A stretch of DNA of 64,000 nucleotides from NCBI RefSeq assembly GCF_900106535.1, contig NZ_FNOH01000013.1, positions 124,001 to 188,000 of the forward strand, in the 5' to 3' direction. The notes under the pieces are model-generated. The model saw only the letters and a list, made by a program, of their open reading frames with translations, made no database searches and had not been told where the DNA came from. Every line of letters begins with the position of its first letter. Position 1 is the stretch's first letter. The DNA is from Myxococcus xanthus. GTDB taxonomy: Bacteria > Myxococcota > Myxococcia > Myxococcales > Myxococcaceae. This document shows, one piece after another, positions 25,848 to 36,417 of the stretch. The position numbers were made by a program, and so were the translations under genes.

Positions 25848-28127
25848 GTGTTCGCCCGGCGCCTCGCGGACCTCCGGCAGCGGCTGGATGCGCTCCACCA
25901 GCCCGCGCCCGCTCGCGGCGGTTGGCGGGCGTGGACGCTGCTGGGGCGACGTGCTCGCGGGCCCGAGGATGTCGCGCTGCCAATGCTGGCCTCGCTGGAC
26001 CGGGACCTGGACCGGGTGGGCGTGCACACGTCGGCGGACGCACGGCTCCTCAAGGAGCTGGGCCTGCGGAAGGGCAGGGCGGGGGCACTGGCGCAGGGGC
26101 TGCTCGACAGGGCCCGTCAAGCACTCGAGGAGGTGGAGGCGTGTCTGGTGCTCGTGGAGCGGGCCTGGCGCACGGGAGCGCCGCTTCCCGGCGCGGTCGC
26201 GGTGCTGGAGAAGGGCTTCATCCAACTGGCACGCGTGGTGAAGGTGGCGGACCTCTTCGCCCGTCCTCCCTCGGAGCCGGAGGAGGACGACGCGGAGCTG
26301 GAAATCTACGGGCGCACCGATGGGAGCACTCCGCGTCTTGCGCCCTCCAGTGCGCGTCTGGCCGTGGCGGAGTTCTTCGCGGAGCGGGCCCGGGCCAACC
26401 CCACGGACGTCAAGCAGAAGCGCCGGGACCTGGACCTGGCGCACGAACTGCTCATCCGCCTGGGCGCGGACCACGACCGCGAGCGAGGCATGGTGCTGCG
26501 GCGCCAGGTGGCCGAGGCCCGCGAGCGGGTGCGGGCCGTTCCGGCCGTGCGCTCCATGGAGGAGTTGCTGCGGCACGTGCGTCACACGGCCCGGCGCGAG
26601 CCCCAGGTGGCCTACCGCTCGTTGAAGGGGCTCTACGAGCGGGCCTTGGAGGCTGGGGACGCGGCGCTGGCGGACGCGGCCCGGGCGGCGCTGACACCGA
26701 TGTTGCCGGCACCTTCTCAGCTGTCGTCGCTGATGGAGCGCGCGGAGCTCGATGGTCTGTCGCACTGGTTCGGCGAAGCGCCCACGGCGCCTGACGAAGT
26801 CCCGGGCCCTCCGAAGGCCGATGAGCTGCTGACGGACCTGGCCTTCTCACTGGAGCCCGAGCAGCTCTCCACGTTCGAGCTGGCGGCGGGCTGTGCCCGC
26901 TACTTCGACGTGGAGGACGCGCTGTCGGAGGAAATCGTCCTGGCGGATACGCGCACCGCGCGGGCGGTGTCCCGGCGTGTCCCGTACCCGACGCAGACGA
27001 TGACCTACGAGACGACGGGCAGCCTCCATGAGGTGAACAACTTCGTCTTGACGGACCCGCGGATGCTGCTGCGCGACCTGGCCGCCAGTCACCAGTTGGT
27101 GCGCGCGTACCTGGACGACGAGCCGCCCCCGCGCCCCCGGAAGGTGAAGCGCACCGCGGTGCGGGTCTACGTCTGCGACGCGTCGGGCTCCATGCACGGC
27201 GCGCGAGCCCGCTTCCGGGATGCCATTGTCATCGCGGAGCTCAACAACCTGCGCGTCAAGGCCCGCCGGGGCGAGCACTTCGACCCGCTGTACTTCAGCT
27301 TCTTCAATGACGTGCCCACCGAGCTGGCGCGCGTGGACTCCGCGCTGGAGGCCACCCGGCAGTTGGAGAAGCTCTTCCGCGATTCACCCGCGGAGGGGCA
27401 GACGGACATCACGCTCGCGCTGATGTCCGCGTTCGACTCCATCCGCGCCGCGCAGGGGCGGGACCCGTACCTCGCTCGGGCCACGGTGGTGCTCGTCACT
27501 GACGGCGAGGACCGCGTGGACCTGGAGCTCATCCGCCGCACGCGCGCGCCCATGGGCGCGCTGGACATCGCGTTGAGCTTCGTATCCCTGGGCGAGGAGA
27601 ACCCGGACCTCCGCCTCCTCGTCCGGGAGCAGCGGGCCGCCGGAGGCCGCGCCTTCTACCACCACCTCTCCGACGAGGAGATTCTGTGGGCGCGCACGGA
27701 GTTCGACACGCCCTGGCGCACGTTGCTGCCGCGTGACGTGCCGGCGTCCGGTGATGCGCTGGAGCAGCTCACGCCGCACCTGGAGGCGCTGGAGGCGGTC
27801 GCCGCCGGGCGGGCCGCTCCGCGGACCGTGGCGGTGGACGCTTCGTTCGATGCGCTCTTCCCGGAGAAGCCCACGCCGCCCCCCGGGGCCGAGCCGACTG
27901 GCAAGGACGTCACGCACCGCGTGGCGGACATCCTGGGCGCGCTGGTGGAGGCGGCGTCGCTGGCCCCCGCGGATCGGCGCGCGGCGGAGAGCTTGCTGCT
28001 GCTTCAACACCTGCTGGGTGTGTACGGATTGACCCCGGCGCGCTACCTGTCCGCGTTGTCCGCGGGTGGGCAGGCCACGCAGGAGGCATTGCAGCGCGTG
28101 CGGCTGTTGTGCCGGCCCTTCGGGTAG
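25848..28127 (+). CDS. VWA-domain protein, partner of the MoxR ATPase (ViaA-like)
   Basis: The 759-residue protein has a long N-terminal helical region and a von Willebrand factor A domain from about residue 435. Its metal-ion-dependent adhesion site is CDASGSMHGARARFRD (DxSxS at about 441), followed by EGQTDITLALMSAFDS and VVLVTDGEDRVDLELIRRT, which supply the Thr and Asp of the site. This is the arrangement of ViaA, the partner of RavA. A GTG start is used; the gene is directly downstream of the ATPase gene and directly upstream of a coiled-coil gene, so the three likely form one operon. Confidence 0.88.
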   Translation: MFARRLADLRQRLDALHQPAPARGGWRAWTLLGRRARGPEDVALPMLASLDRDLDRVGVHTSADARLLKELGLRKGRAGALAQGLLDRARQALEEVEACLVLVERAWRTGAPLPGAVAVLEKGFIQLARVVKVADLFARPPSEPEEDDAELEIYGRTDGSTPRLAPSSARLAVAEFFAERARANPTDVKQKRRDLDLAHELLIRLGADHDRERGMVLRRQVAEARERVRAVPAVRSMEELLRHVRHTARREPQVAYRSLKGLYERALEAGDAALADAARAALTPMLPAPSQLSSLMERAELDGLSHWFGEAPTAPDEVPGPPKADELLTDLAFSLEPEQLSTFELAAGCARYFDVEDALSEEIVLADTRTARAVSRRVPYPTQTMTYETTGSLHEVNNFVLTDPRMLLRDLAASHQLVRAYLDDEPPPRPRKVKRTAVRVYVCDASGSMHGARARFRDAIVIAELNNLRVKARRGEHFDPLYFSFFNDVPTELARVDSALEATRQLEKLFRDSPAEGQTDITLALMSAFDSIRAAQGRDPYLARATVVLVTDGEDRVDLELIRRTRAPMGALDIALSFVSLGEENPDLRLLVREQRAAGGRAFYHHLSDEEILWARTEFDTPWRTLLPRDVPASGDALEQLTPHLEALEAVAAGRAAPRTVAVDASFDALFPEKPTPPPGAEPTGKDVTHRVADILGALVEAASLAPADRRAAESLLLLQHLLGVYGLTPARYLSALSAGGQATQEALQRVRLLCRPFG

Positions 28128-28142
28128 GCTGCGCCCACGCCC

Positions 28143-28700
28143 ATGTTCTTCGGCCTGCTGAGGAGACGAAAGAAGGAGCCGTCGCGCCCAGCGGACCCGC
28201 TGGCTGCTTTCGACCAGCTCATCGAAAACCTGGAGCGACAGGCCGCCGAGGTCCGCAAATCCGCGGCCACGCTGCTGGCGCTCAAGGCGGACCTGGTGCG
28301 CGCGGAGGAGCGCTACGCGCGCCGGTTGCTGGAGCTCACCTCGCGGCGTGCCACCGCGAAGGAGCGCGGTGACGCTCGGGCGGTGCGCGTGCTGGAGAAG
28401 GACCAGGCGCAGGCGGAGGACCTCCTGGCCAGCACGCGTGATTCGCTGGAGCGAGCCGAGTCGGACGGGCGGTTGTTGCTGGAGGCCGCGAGCGAGCTGG
28501 GCGATCGCGTGGTGGAGCTGCGCCATGAACGGGAGAGTGCGTCCGCGCGGCTCACCATGGGCGGGCTCGTCACCGAGTCCCTGCGCGAGCGCGTGGCCCG
28601 CTTCGACCAGGCGCTGGTGGTGGACGCGGCTCGGGATGAAATCGAGCGCGCGCACGCATTGGCGGACATCTACCGCGAGGAGAAGTCGCAGGAGGAATAA
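28143..28700 (+). CDS. coiled-coil protein, PspA-like partner of the MoxR-VWA module
   Basis: The 185-residue protein is predicted to be almost entirely helical and coiled-coil: DQLIENLERQAAEVRKSAAT, LRHERESASARLTMGGLVTE and VARFDQALVVDAARDEIERA. It starts with a short basic amphipathic stretch (MFFGLLRRRKKE). PspA-like proteins have this build and bind membranes under envelope stress. It is 15 bp after the VWA gene. Function is inferred from build and context, not from a diagnostic motif. Confidence 0.65.
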   Translation: MFFGLLRRRKKEPSRPADPLAAFDQLIENLERQAAEVRKSAATLLALKADLVRAEERYARRLLELTSRRATAKERGDARAVRVLEKDQAQAEDLLASTRDSLERAESDGRLLLEAASELGDRVVELRHERESASARLTMGGLVTESLRERVARFDQALVVDAARDEIERAHALADIYREEKSQEE

Positions 28701-28707
28701 GCGCGGC

Positions 28708-29589
28708 TCAGGTCCGGCGCGCCGTCTGGTGCAGCTCCAGGACGATGTTGCCGCCCTTGAAGAGCCGTACCGCGCCGGACGTCTGGCTCACGACCAGGGC
28801 GATGCAGCCCGTGGTGGACGTCATGCCGGCGGCGGCAGCGTGCCGCGCGCCCAGGCCGAGCGGAATCTTCACGGCCTCATCCGCCGCGGACAGGTAGCGC
28901 CCCGCAGCCAGGACGACACCGTCCTCGCGGATGACGAAGGCGCCGTCGAGCACGGAGAAGTTCTTGATGGCCTCGCGAATCTTCGGGTCGAGCACGTTCC
29001 GTTCCGCCTCGGAGAGGCCCTGGAACGGGTTGATGGTCATCTGCCGGCTCTTCTCCATCACGGTGTTGTGGGCGCCAATGGTGATGATGGTGCCAATGGG
29101 GTGGCCCTCGAAACCTTCCTGGCCAATCTGCAGCGCCAACTGGATGAGGGCGTCCACCACCTGGGAGTTGAACTCGTCGCCCAGCTTCACGCCTTCGATG
29201 GCGACGCGGTCATCGAGCGAGCCGCCGATGCGCGTCTGCATCAGCGTGTCCGGCGCGCGGCCCACCTTGCCCGTCATGCACAGGACCAGGTCGCCTTCCT
29301 TGAACGCTCCCTGGGACAGCGCGGACACGAGCGCCACTTTTACGCGCTCGGTGCGGGAGTAGTCGTACGCGGGGATGACGAGCGCGCGGACCTTCTTGGC
29401 GAGGTGCTCCTCCGCCAGCTTGGGCATCGTGACGGCGTAAACGAGCTTCTTGCGAGCAGGCCGGCCGCGAAACTCTTCAGCGGGAATGGGCGTGTCGCAG
29501 ATATATAGGAAGTGATCGACTTCGTTCTTGCCGGCCAACGAGAGAGCCGAGCGCAGGAACTCCCGATCAAACTTCGTGTTCTCGGTCAA
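28708..29589 (-). CDS. diadenylate cyclase (DAC domain protein)
   Basis: The 293-residue protein has the DisA_N diadenylate cyclase domain in its C-terminal half: VLDGAFVIREDGVVLAAGRY (DGA motif at 215-217), LGLGARHAAAAGM (RH of the RHR motif at 249-250, with Ala where the second Arg usually stands) and IALVVSQTSGAVRLFKGG. It would condense two ATP to cyclic di-AMP. The N-terminal half (IGTIITIGAHNTVMEKSRQM and the stretch before) belongs to the DacZ/CdaZ-like architecture rather than CdaA with membrane helices: no membrane span is present. It converges on the coiled-coil gene. Confidence 0.85.
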   Translation of the reverse strand: MTENTKFDREFLRSALSLAGKNEVDHFLYICDTPIPAEEFRGRPARKKLVYAVTMPKLAEEHLAKKVRALVIPAYDYSRTERVKVALVSALSQGAFKEGDLVLCMTGKVGRAPDTLMQTRIGGSLDDRVAIEGVKLGDEFNSQVVDALIQLALQIGQEGFEGHPIGTIITIGAHNTVMEKSRQMTINPFQGLSEAERNVLDPKIREAIKNFSVLDGAFVIREDGVVLAAGRYLSAADEAVKIPLGLGARHAAAAGMTSTTGCIALVVSQTSGAVRLFKGGNIVLELHQTARRT

Positions 29590-29715
29590 ACGCCCCTCCC
29601 TTCACCCTTGGTCATACCCACGTCAGCTTGACACTGAAGACCCCATGAATGAAGCTTTCGGGCCCTTTTTTTGGGGTGCAGGGCCCCAAAACCTCGCTGA
29701 ACTGGAGCGAAGGCT
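29590..29715. promoter_or_regulatory. intergenic region between the cyclase and DksA-like genes
   Basis: Divergent promoters are expected here. TTGACA at 29628-29633 is a perfect -35 for the DksA-like gene, but no good -10 is evident at 16-18 bp. GGGCCC sequences at about 29669 and 29691 flank a T-rich run and could form a leader hairpin. Confidence 0.35.
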
Positions 29716-30078
29716 GTGAACCAGAAAGATCTCAAGCGTTACAAGAAGATGCTCGAGGACAGCAAGGCGAGCCTGCTCGAGAGCGCCAAGAAGACCCTGG
29801 TGGAGGAGTCCAGTTTCGACACGGACGACCTTCCCGATGAGATCGACCTGGCGTCTTCCGAGTATGCGCAGTCAATGGTCTTCCGTCTGCGGGACCGGGA
29901 GAAGTTCCTGTTGCAGAAGATCGAAAAGGCGCTGGTCCGCATCGAGGACGGCACCTTCGGCGTCTGCGAGCGGTGTGAAGAGGACATCTCGCCCAAGCGA
30001 CTGGATGCGCGCCCGGTGACGACGCTTTGCATCCGCTGCAAGGAGGAGCAGGAGAAGAAGGAGAAATCCTACGGCTGA
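29716..30078 (+). CDS. DksA/TraR family zinc-finger transcription regulator
   Basis: The 120-residue protein has the DksA build: an N-terminal coiled coil (LKRYKKMLEDSKASLLES through DREKFLLQKIEKALVRIED), GTFGVCERCEEDISPKRLDA and a second CxxC pair (LCIRCKEE), forming a four-cysteine zinc finger. Such proteins bind in the RNA polymerase secondary channel and, with (p)ppGpp, alter rRNA and amino-acid gene transcription. Acidic tip residues (DTDDLPDEID) are present. GTG is the start, with GGAG upstream. It occurs 4 kb before rel, the ppGpp enzyme gene. Confidence 0.9.
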   Translation: MNQKDLKRYKKMLEDSKASLLESAKKTLVEESSFDTDDLPDEIDLASSEYAQSMVFRLRDREKFLLQKIEKALVRIEDGTFGVCERCEEDISPKRLDARPVTTLCIRCKEEQEKKEKSYG

Positions 30079-30091
30079 GCACCGAGGCAGT

Positions 30092-30127
30092 GAGGGCCGC
30101 GCGGGGGATACCCCCGTGCGGCCCTTG
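30092..30127. terminator. rho-independent terminator between the DksA-like and FHA genes
   Basis: AGGGCCGC-GCGGGGG pairs with CCCCGTGCGGCCCTT across ATAC, a strong GC-rich stem with a short loop, between convergent genes ending at 30078 and 30133. The T run is short (CTTGG). Confidence 0.72.
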
Positions 30128-30132
30128 GCATT

Positions 30133-30900
30133 TCAGGACGTGGGCGCTTGGATTTCCACGCGCAGCAACTGACGGCCAATGAGGAAGTGGTCCCCGTTGT
30201 CCACGAAGGTGGGGCCCGACAGGCGGATGAAGGTGCCGTTGGATGAGCCCACGTCCCGGACCTGGAGCCGGTCCTGCCGCACCTGCAGCACGGCGTGCCG
30301 CCCGGACACGAAGCCGTCGGTAGGGAAGGTGAGGTCGCCTTGCTCGCGGCCCAGGAGATTGTCGCCTTCGCGCAGGGGGAAAGCGCCGCCTCGCAGGCCT
30401 CCCTCCAGCAGTTGCACCAGCCGCAGCCGGTAGCCGGGATCCGGTGAACCCCAGACCTGGGTTCCACCCGGTCCCGTGGCCGCGGTGGGAATGGGCTCCA
30501 GCACCAACCGCTGGCGTCCCAGGCGCAGCTCGCCGCCCGGGGGCAGCTCTCGCTCCTGGCGCAGGCGGACGAAGACGCCGTTGGCGCCGCCCACGTCTTC
30601 CACGGCCAGCCGGATGCCGGAGAAGAAGAAGCGGACCTGGAGCGGCATGATGAAGGGGTCGTCCGTGAGCGAGATGTCCGCCTGCTGGCCGCAGGTGAGG
30701 GTGTCGCGCTGCATGCGGACGACGGACTCGGGGCCGCCATCGGCGCGCACCACGCGGATGGAGACCTGCGGGCGCGAAGCGACGCTGGCGACGGCCATCA
30801 CCATCGTTCCGGAGCGCAGCGGCGAGCCGCAAGCCCGGCAGACGGAGGCGTCCCGAGGATTTTCGGTGTCACAGCGGGGGCAGTATTCCATCGCGTCCAT
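30133..30900 (-). CDS. zinc-ribbon protein with two FHA domains
   Basis: The 255-residue protein starts with a zinc ribbon (YCPRCDTENPRDASVCRACG, four Cys in CxxC pairs). Two forkhead-associated domains follow: residues about 60-140 (DTLTCGQQADISLTDDPFIM, FFFSGIRLAVEDVGGANGVF) and about 160-250 (DNLLGREQGDLTFPTDGFVS, GRHAVLQVRQDRLQVRDVGS, SNGTF). FHA domains bind phosphothreonine peptides. The S-x-x-H (SGRHAVLQV) and SNG motifs are intact in the second; the first is more diverged. It is divergent from a zinc-ribbon Ser/Thr kinase gene, the likely source of its ligand. Confidence 0.88.
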   Translation of the reverse strand: MDAMEYCPRCDTENPRDASVCRACGSPLRSGTMVMAVASVASRPQVSIRVVRADGGPESVVRMQRDTLTCGQQADISLTDDPFIMPLQVRFFFSGIRLAVEDVGGANGVFVRLRQERELPPGGELRLGRQRLVLEPIPTAATGPGGTQVWGSPDPGYRLRLVQLLEGGLRGGAFPLREGDNLLGREQGDLTFPTDGFVSGRHAVLQVRQDRLQVRDVGSSNGTFIRLSGPTFVDNGDHFLIGRQLLRVEIQAPTS

Positions 30901-31005
30901 GGAGGGCTAGGGGTTGTACCAGGGCCGGGGCTCTGTTGCTCGACTTGCGTTGCACGCGGCTTGCCCCCCACCCGAGCGGCGTGATGAAGTCGGTGTCCCA
31001 CCCCT

Positions 31006-32736
<1,731 letters not shown>

Positions 32737-32839
32737 CGGGGGCGTCACGAGGGGCGGTGTCGGCTCGCCGCTCCGGGACACGGAGCTTCATGCCTTCAGG
32801 GCGCCGGGACGCATGCCCCACGGCACAGCCTGCACCGCG

Positions 32840-33973
32840 TCAGCCCAGCGTCTCCACCTGAAGCACATGCTGTCCCAGGCGGACGCGGTCTCCCGGCCGC
32901 AGCGGACGCTCGACGCCGCTCGCGAGGCGCACATAGGTGCCCAGGCCCCCGGACAAGTCCCTCAGCAGGGCACCGGTGGGCGTTGGGGACAGCTCGCAGT
33001 GGCGGCCCGCGAGGCCCTCGTCGCCGGGGAAGCTCAAGTCACAGTGGGCCAGGCCGATGGTGAGCAGCGGCGCCGCCGTCATCACCGCGCGTCCCGCACG
33101 GCCACCGACGAGCATCTCCTCCACACCGTAGACGGCCTGCCCCAGTGGCACCGGGGCGCCGTAGATGGCGGGGCGTCCCGTCACGGGGGGCTGGGGCTCC
33201 AGCCGGCCCGTGAAGCGGAACAGGCGCTGGCCCGCGCTGAAGTGGGTGCGCGGGGTGAGGGCTTCCGTGCCCCCAACGGTGACGAAGACGCCCGAGGCGC
33301 TGGACTCGTCCCGCACGTACAGCGCGCCATCCTTCACCAGGAAGGTGGCGTGTAGGGGCGACACGAAGGCGTCGTCCGCGAACAGGATGGCGCCGCGCTG
33401 GCGGCCCACGACGCAACCGGTGACAGGCAGCTTGTAGCGCTGACCCCGGGTGGAGCCCGCGATGACCGCGAGCCCGAACCGGGAGGCGGCCGGAGGGGCA
33501 GGGCGCGGCGCCGTGGTCGCCGCTCCGGCCCGGCTGGGCATCGCACTGTCCGGAACTGGCGGGGGCGGACGGGTGGTGGCCGGGCCTGACGCGCCGCCCG
33601 TACGGGCCATGATGCCCGGGGGGGCCGTGGGGGTGCGCTGCTGCGGCGGCCGTTCCACTGTCAGGCCCGCGGCGGTGGGGGGCGGCGTCCGGGCCGAGGG
33701 GCGCAGGCCCGGCGGAATGGCGCTGGGCGCGGGCGGAACCACCGGCTCCGCCACCTTGCCGCCTGGGAAATTGGACACCGCGACCGGCCGGCTGCCGGGC
33801 GGCGTACCAGGCCGGGCGACGGCGAGGGGCGGCTTCGTGGCGGCGGGGCGGGGCGCGGCAGCGGGCTCGCCCAGCGCCTGGCCGCAGAGCACACAGGCAG
33901 CCGAGCGAGGCGAGTTGTACCCGTCACAGTTCGGGCAGACCACGGCGAGGGAGGACAGCAGGAGCTGTGACAT
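32840..33973 (-). CDS. zinc-ribbon protein with two FHA domains and a proline-rich linker
   Basis: The 377-residue protein has an N-terminal zinc ribbon (VCPNCDGYNSPRSAACVLCG), then about 130 residues of Pro/Ala/Thr-rich linker. Two FHA-like domains follow: about 165-260 (SRFGLAVIAGSTRGQRYKL, GCVVGRQRGAILFADD, HATFLVKDGALYVRDES) and about 275-375 (LTIGLAHCDLSFPGDEGLAG, RHCELSP, LRDLSGGLGTYVRL). The first keeps R-x-x-x...S-x-x-H and a Gly at the SNG position; the second is diverged. I chose the ATG at 33973 over 34006. Together with 30133 it sandwiches the zinc-ribbon kinase gene. Confidence 0.86.
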   Translation of the reverse strand: MSQLLLSSLAVVCPNCDGYNSPRSAACVLCGQALGEPAAAPRPAATKPPLAVARPGTPPGSRPVAVSNFPGGKVAEPVVPPAPSAIPPGLRPSARTPPPTAAGLTVERPPQQRTPTAPPGIMARTGGASGPATTRPPPPVPDSAMPSRAGAATTAPRPAPPAASRFGLAVIAGSTRGQRYKLPVTGCVVGRQRGAILFADDAFVSPLHATFLVKDGALYVRDESSASGVFVTVGGTEALTPRTHFSAGQRLFRFTGRLEPQPPVTGRPAIYGAPVPLGQAVYGVEEMLVGGRAGRAVMTAAPLLTIGLAHCDLSFPGDEGLAGRHCELSPTPTGALLRDLSGGLGTYVRLASGVERPLRPGDRVRLGQHVLQVETLG

Positions 33974-34067
33974 GTGCGGAGGCGAATCTACGGGGCCGTA
34001 AAACACCGGGTCAACGAAAGCGAACGCACCAACTGGGGTGTCCTAGAGGAAGGTGACGTCCAGGTGT

Positions 34068-34083
34068 GGGGCAACGTTGCCCC
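34068..34083. promoter_or_regulatory. 16-bp perfect palindrome upstream of rel
   Basis: GGGGCAACGTTGCCCC is a perfect palindrome 35 bp before the rel start codon and between divergent genes. It could be an operator or part of a promoter-proximal hairpin. No known site is recognised. Confidence 0.45.
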
Positions 34084-34118
34084 TCCGTTGGTGCAAAGTT
34101 ACGATTGCTCCTCATTCG

Positions 34119-36338
34119 ATGATTCGCCTGAACGACATCCTCCAACGGGTTTCCCAGTACCACCCCGACCCCGACCTGGACATCATCAAGAAGGCCTACG
34201 TCTATTCGGCCAAGGTCCATCAGGGTCAACTCCGGAAGTCAGGCGAGCCCTACCTCGTCCATCCGCTCGAGGTCGCCGGCATCCTGGGCGAGCTCAAGCT
34301 GGACGAGGCGTCCATCGTCACCGGACTCCTTCACGACACCATTGAGGACACGCTGGCCACCGAGGAGGAGCTGACGGAGCTCTTCGGTTCGGAAGTAGCC
34401 CACCTGGTAGACGGCGTCACCAAGCTGTCCAAGTTCTCCGCATCCGCCAGCCTGTCGCAGGAGGAGAAGCAGGCGGAGAACTTCCGGAAGATGATCATCG
34501 CGATGGCGCAGGACATCCGCGTCATCCTGGTGAAGCTGGCGGACCGCACGCACAACATGCGGACGTTGGATCACATGTCGGAGGAGAAGCAGGCCCGCAT
34601 CGCGCAGGAGACGCTGGACATCTACGCGCCGCTGGCCAACCGGCTGGGCATCTCGTGGATCAAGACGGAGCTGGAGGACCTGAGCTTCCGCTACGTCAAA
34701 CCGCAGGAGTTCTTCGCGCTCCAGGCGAAGCTGAACAAGCGCAAGAAGGAGCGGGAGAAGTACATCGAGGACACGTGCGACCTCATCCGCTCCAAGCTGG
34801 CCGAGCGCGGGCTGAAGGGCGAGGTGAGCGGACGCTTCAAGCACGTCTACAGCATCTACAAGAAGATCAAGTCACAGGGCATCGACTTCGATCAGATCCA
34901 CGACATCATCGCCTTTCGCATCATCGCGCCCACCGCGCCCTCCTGTTACGAGGCGCTGGGGCTCGTGCACGAGATGTGGAAGCCGGTGCCGGGGCGCTTC
35001 AAGGACTTCATCGCGATTCCGAAGCCCAACATGTACCAGTCGCTGCACACGACCATCATCGGTCCGCTCAGCGAGCGCGTGGAGGTGCAGATCCGCACCT
35101 CGGAGATGCACAAGATCGCCGAGGAAGGCATCGCCGCGCACTGGAAGTACAAGGAGGGCAAGGCCGTCATCTCCAAGGATGACGAGAAGTTCGCCTGGCT
35201 GCGGCAGCTGATGGAGTGGCAGCAGGACCTGAAGGACCCGAAGGAGTTCCTGGAGACGGTGAAGGTGGACCTCTTCACCGACGAGGTCTTCGTCTTCACG
35301 CCCAAGGGCGACGTGCGCTCGCTGCCTCGCGGCGCCACGCCGGTGGACTTCGCCTACGCCATCCATTCGGACGTGGGCAACCGGTGCGTGGGCGCCAAGG
35401 TGAACGGGAAGATCGTCCCGCTCCGCTACAAGATGAAGAACGGGGACACGGTGGAGGTGCTCACCAGCCCCCAGCAGCACCCGTCCAAGGATTGGCTCAC
35501 CTTCGTCAAGACGAGCCGGGCGCAGCAGCGCATCCGCGGCTTCATCAAGCAGCAGCAGCGCGAGAAGAGCCTTCAGCTGGGACGCGAGCTGGCGGACCGC
35601 GAGCTCAAGCGCTTCCAGCTCAACTTCAACCGGTTGCTCAAGTCCGGCGAGATGAAGAAGGCCGCCGTGGACCTGGGCTTCCGTGTGGAAGACGACATGC
35701 TGGTGGCCATTGGCTACGGCAAGGTGACGCCGCAGCAGCTGTCGCACCGGCTCGTCCCCCAGGAGAAGCTCAACGCCGCGGAGGCCGGGGGGCGCGCGGA
35801 TGCCAACCCCGCCGCGACAACCTCCGGTGGAGCCGGCAACTCGGTGCTGCCGGGCCTGTCCCGGGTCACCGACCTGGCGAAGCGGCTGGTGGGCCGCAGC
35901 AACCGCAGCGGCGTACAGATTGGCGGCGTGGACGATGTCCTCGTGCGCTTCGGGCGGTGTTGCAACCCCGTCCCCGGAGATCCCATCGCCGGCTTCATCA
36001 CCCGGGGGCGGGGCGTCACGGTTCACACGGTCGGCTGTGAAAAGGCACTGGCCACGGACCCCGAGCGGCGCGTGGACGTGTCGTGGGACGTCCGGGGCGA
36101 CTTCAAGCGCCCCGTCACCCTGCGCGTCCTCACTGCGGACCGGCCGGGCCTGCTGGCGGACATCACCAACACCTTCTCCAAGAAGGGCGTCAACATCTCC
36201 CAGGCCAACTGCCGGGCCACCGGAGATGACCGGGCGGTGAACACTTTCGAGGTCATCATCTCCGACCTCAAGCAGCTCACCGACCTGATGCGAACCATCG
36301 AGCGGCTCCAGGGCGTCTACTCGGTCGAGCGCATCTAA
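34119..36338 (+). CDS. rel: bifunctional (p)ppGpp synthetase/hydrolase Rel
   Basis: The 739-residue protein has all the Rel/SpoT domains in order: HD hydrolase (LVHPLEVAGILGELK, LLHDTIEDTLATEEE, LADRTHNMRTL), RelA/SpoT synthetase (FKHVYSIYKKIKSQGIDFDQ, IIAFRIIAPT, RFKDFIAIPKPNMYQSLHTT, EVQIRTSEMHKIAEEGIAAH), TGS (VFVFTPKGDVRSLPRGATPV), zinc-finger (CCNPVPGDPIAGFITRG) and ACT (VLTADRPGLLADITNTF). The HD and synthetase catalytic residues appear intact, so both activities are expected. ATG 34119 is chosen because the HD domain follows at once. Amino-acid starvation signalling through ppGpp is required for development in Myxococcus. Confidence 0.95.
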   Translation: MIRLNDILQRVSQYHPDPDLDIIKKAYVYSAKVHQGQLRKSGEPYLVHPLEVAGILGELKLDEASIVTGLLHDTIEDTLATEEELTELFGSEVAHLVDGVTKLSKFSASASLSQEEKQAENFRKMIIAMAQDIRVILVKLADRTHNMRTLDHMSEEKQARIAQETLDIYAPLANRLGISWIKTELEDLSFRYVKPQEFFALQAKLNKRKKEREKYIEDTCDLIRSKLAERGLKGEVSGRFKHVYSIYKKIKSQGIDFDQIHDIIAFRIIAPTAPSCYEALGLVHEMWKPVPGRFKDFIAIPKPNMYQSLHTTIIGPLSERVEVQIRTSEMHKIAEEGIAAHWKYKEGKAVISKDDEKFAWLRQLMEWQQDLKDPKEFLETVKVDLFTDEVFVFTPKGDVRSLPRGATPVDFAYAIHSDVGNRCVGAKVNGKIVPLRYKMKNGDTVEVLTSPQQHPSKDWLTFVKTSRAQQRIRGFIKQQQREKSLQLGRELADRELKRFQLNFNRLLKSGEMKKAAVDLGFRVEDDMLVAIGYGKVTPQQLSHRLVPQEKLNAAEAGGRADANPAATTSGGAGNSVLPGLSRVTDLAKRLVGRSNRSGVQIGGVDDVLVRFGRCCNPVPGDPIAGFITRGRGVTVHTVGCEKALATDPERRVDVSWDVRGDFKRPVTLRVLTADRPGLLADITNTFSKKGVNISQANCRATGDDRAVNTFEVIISDLKQLTDLMRTIERLQGVYSVERI

Positions 36339-36417
36339 CCGCCTTCGCCTTTCGTGGTAGAGCGCCCGGAAACCCCGGCGGCCCGATTCGGGCCGCTCTC
36401 ACCCCGAGGTGCGCCGC

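Noticed and set aside
23177-26053. 958-codon open frame on the minus strand opposite the MoxR ATPase and VWA genes
   Set aside because: Low-complexity Q/R/H-rich translation without motifs; the plus strand has clear AAA+ and VWA signatures.
29628-29660. Consensus promoter for the DksA-like gene
   Set aside because: The -35 TTGACA is perfect but no acceptable -10 lies 15-19 bp away, so I list only a low-confidence control region.
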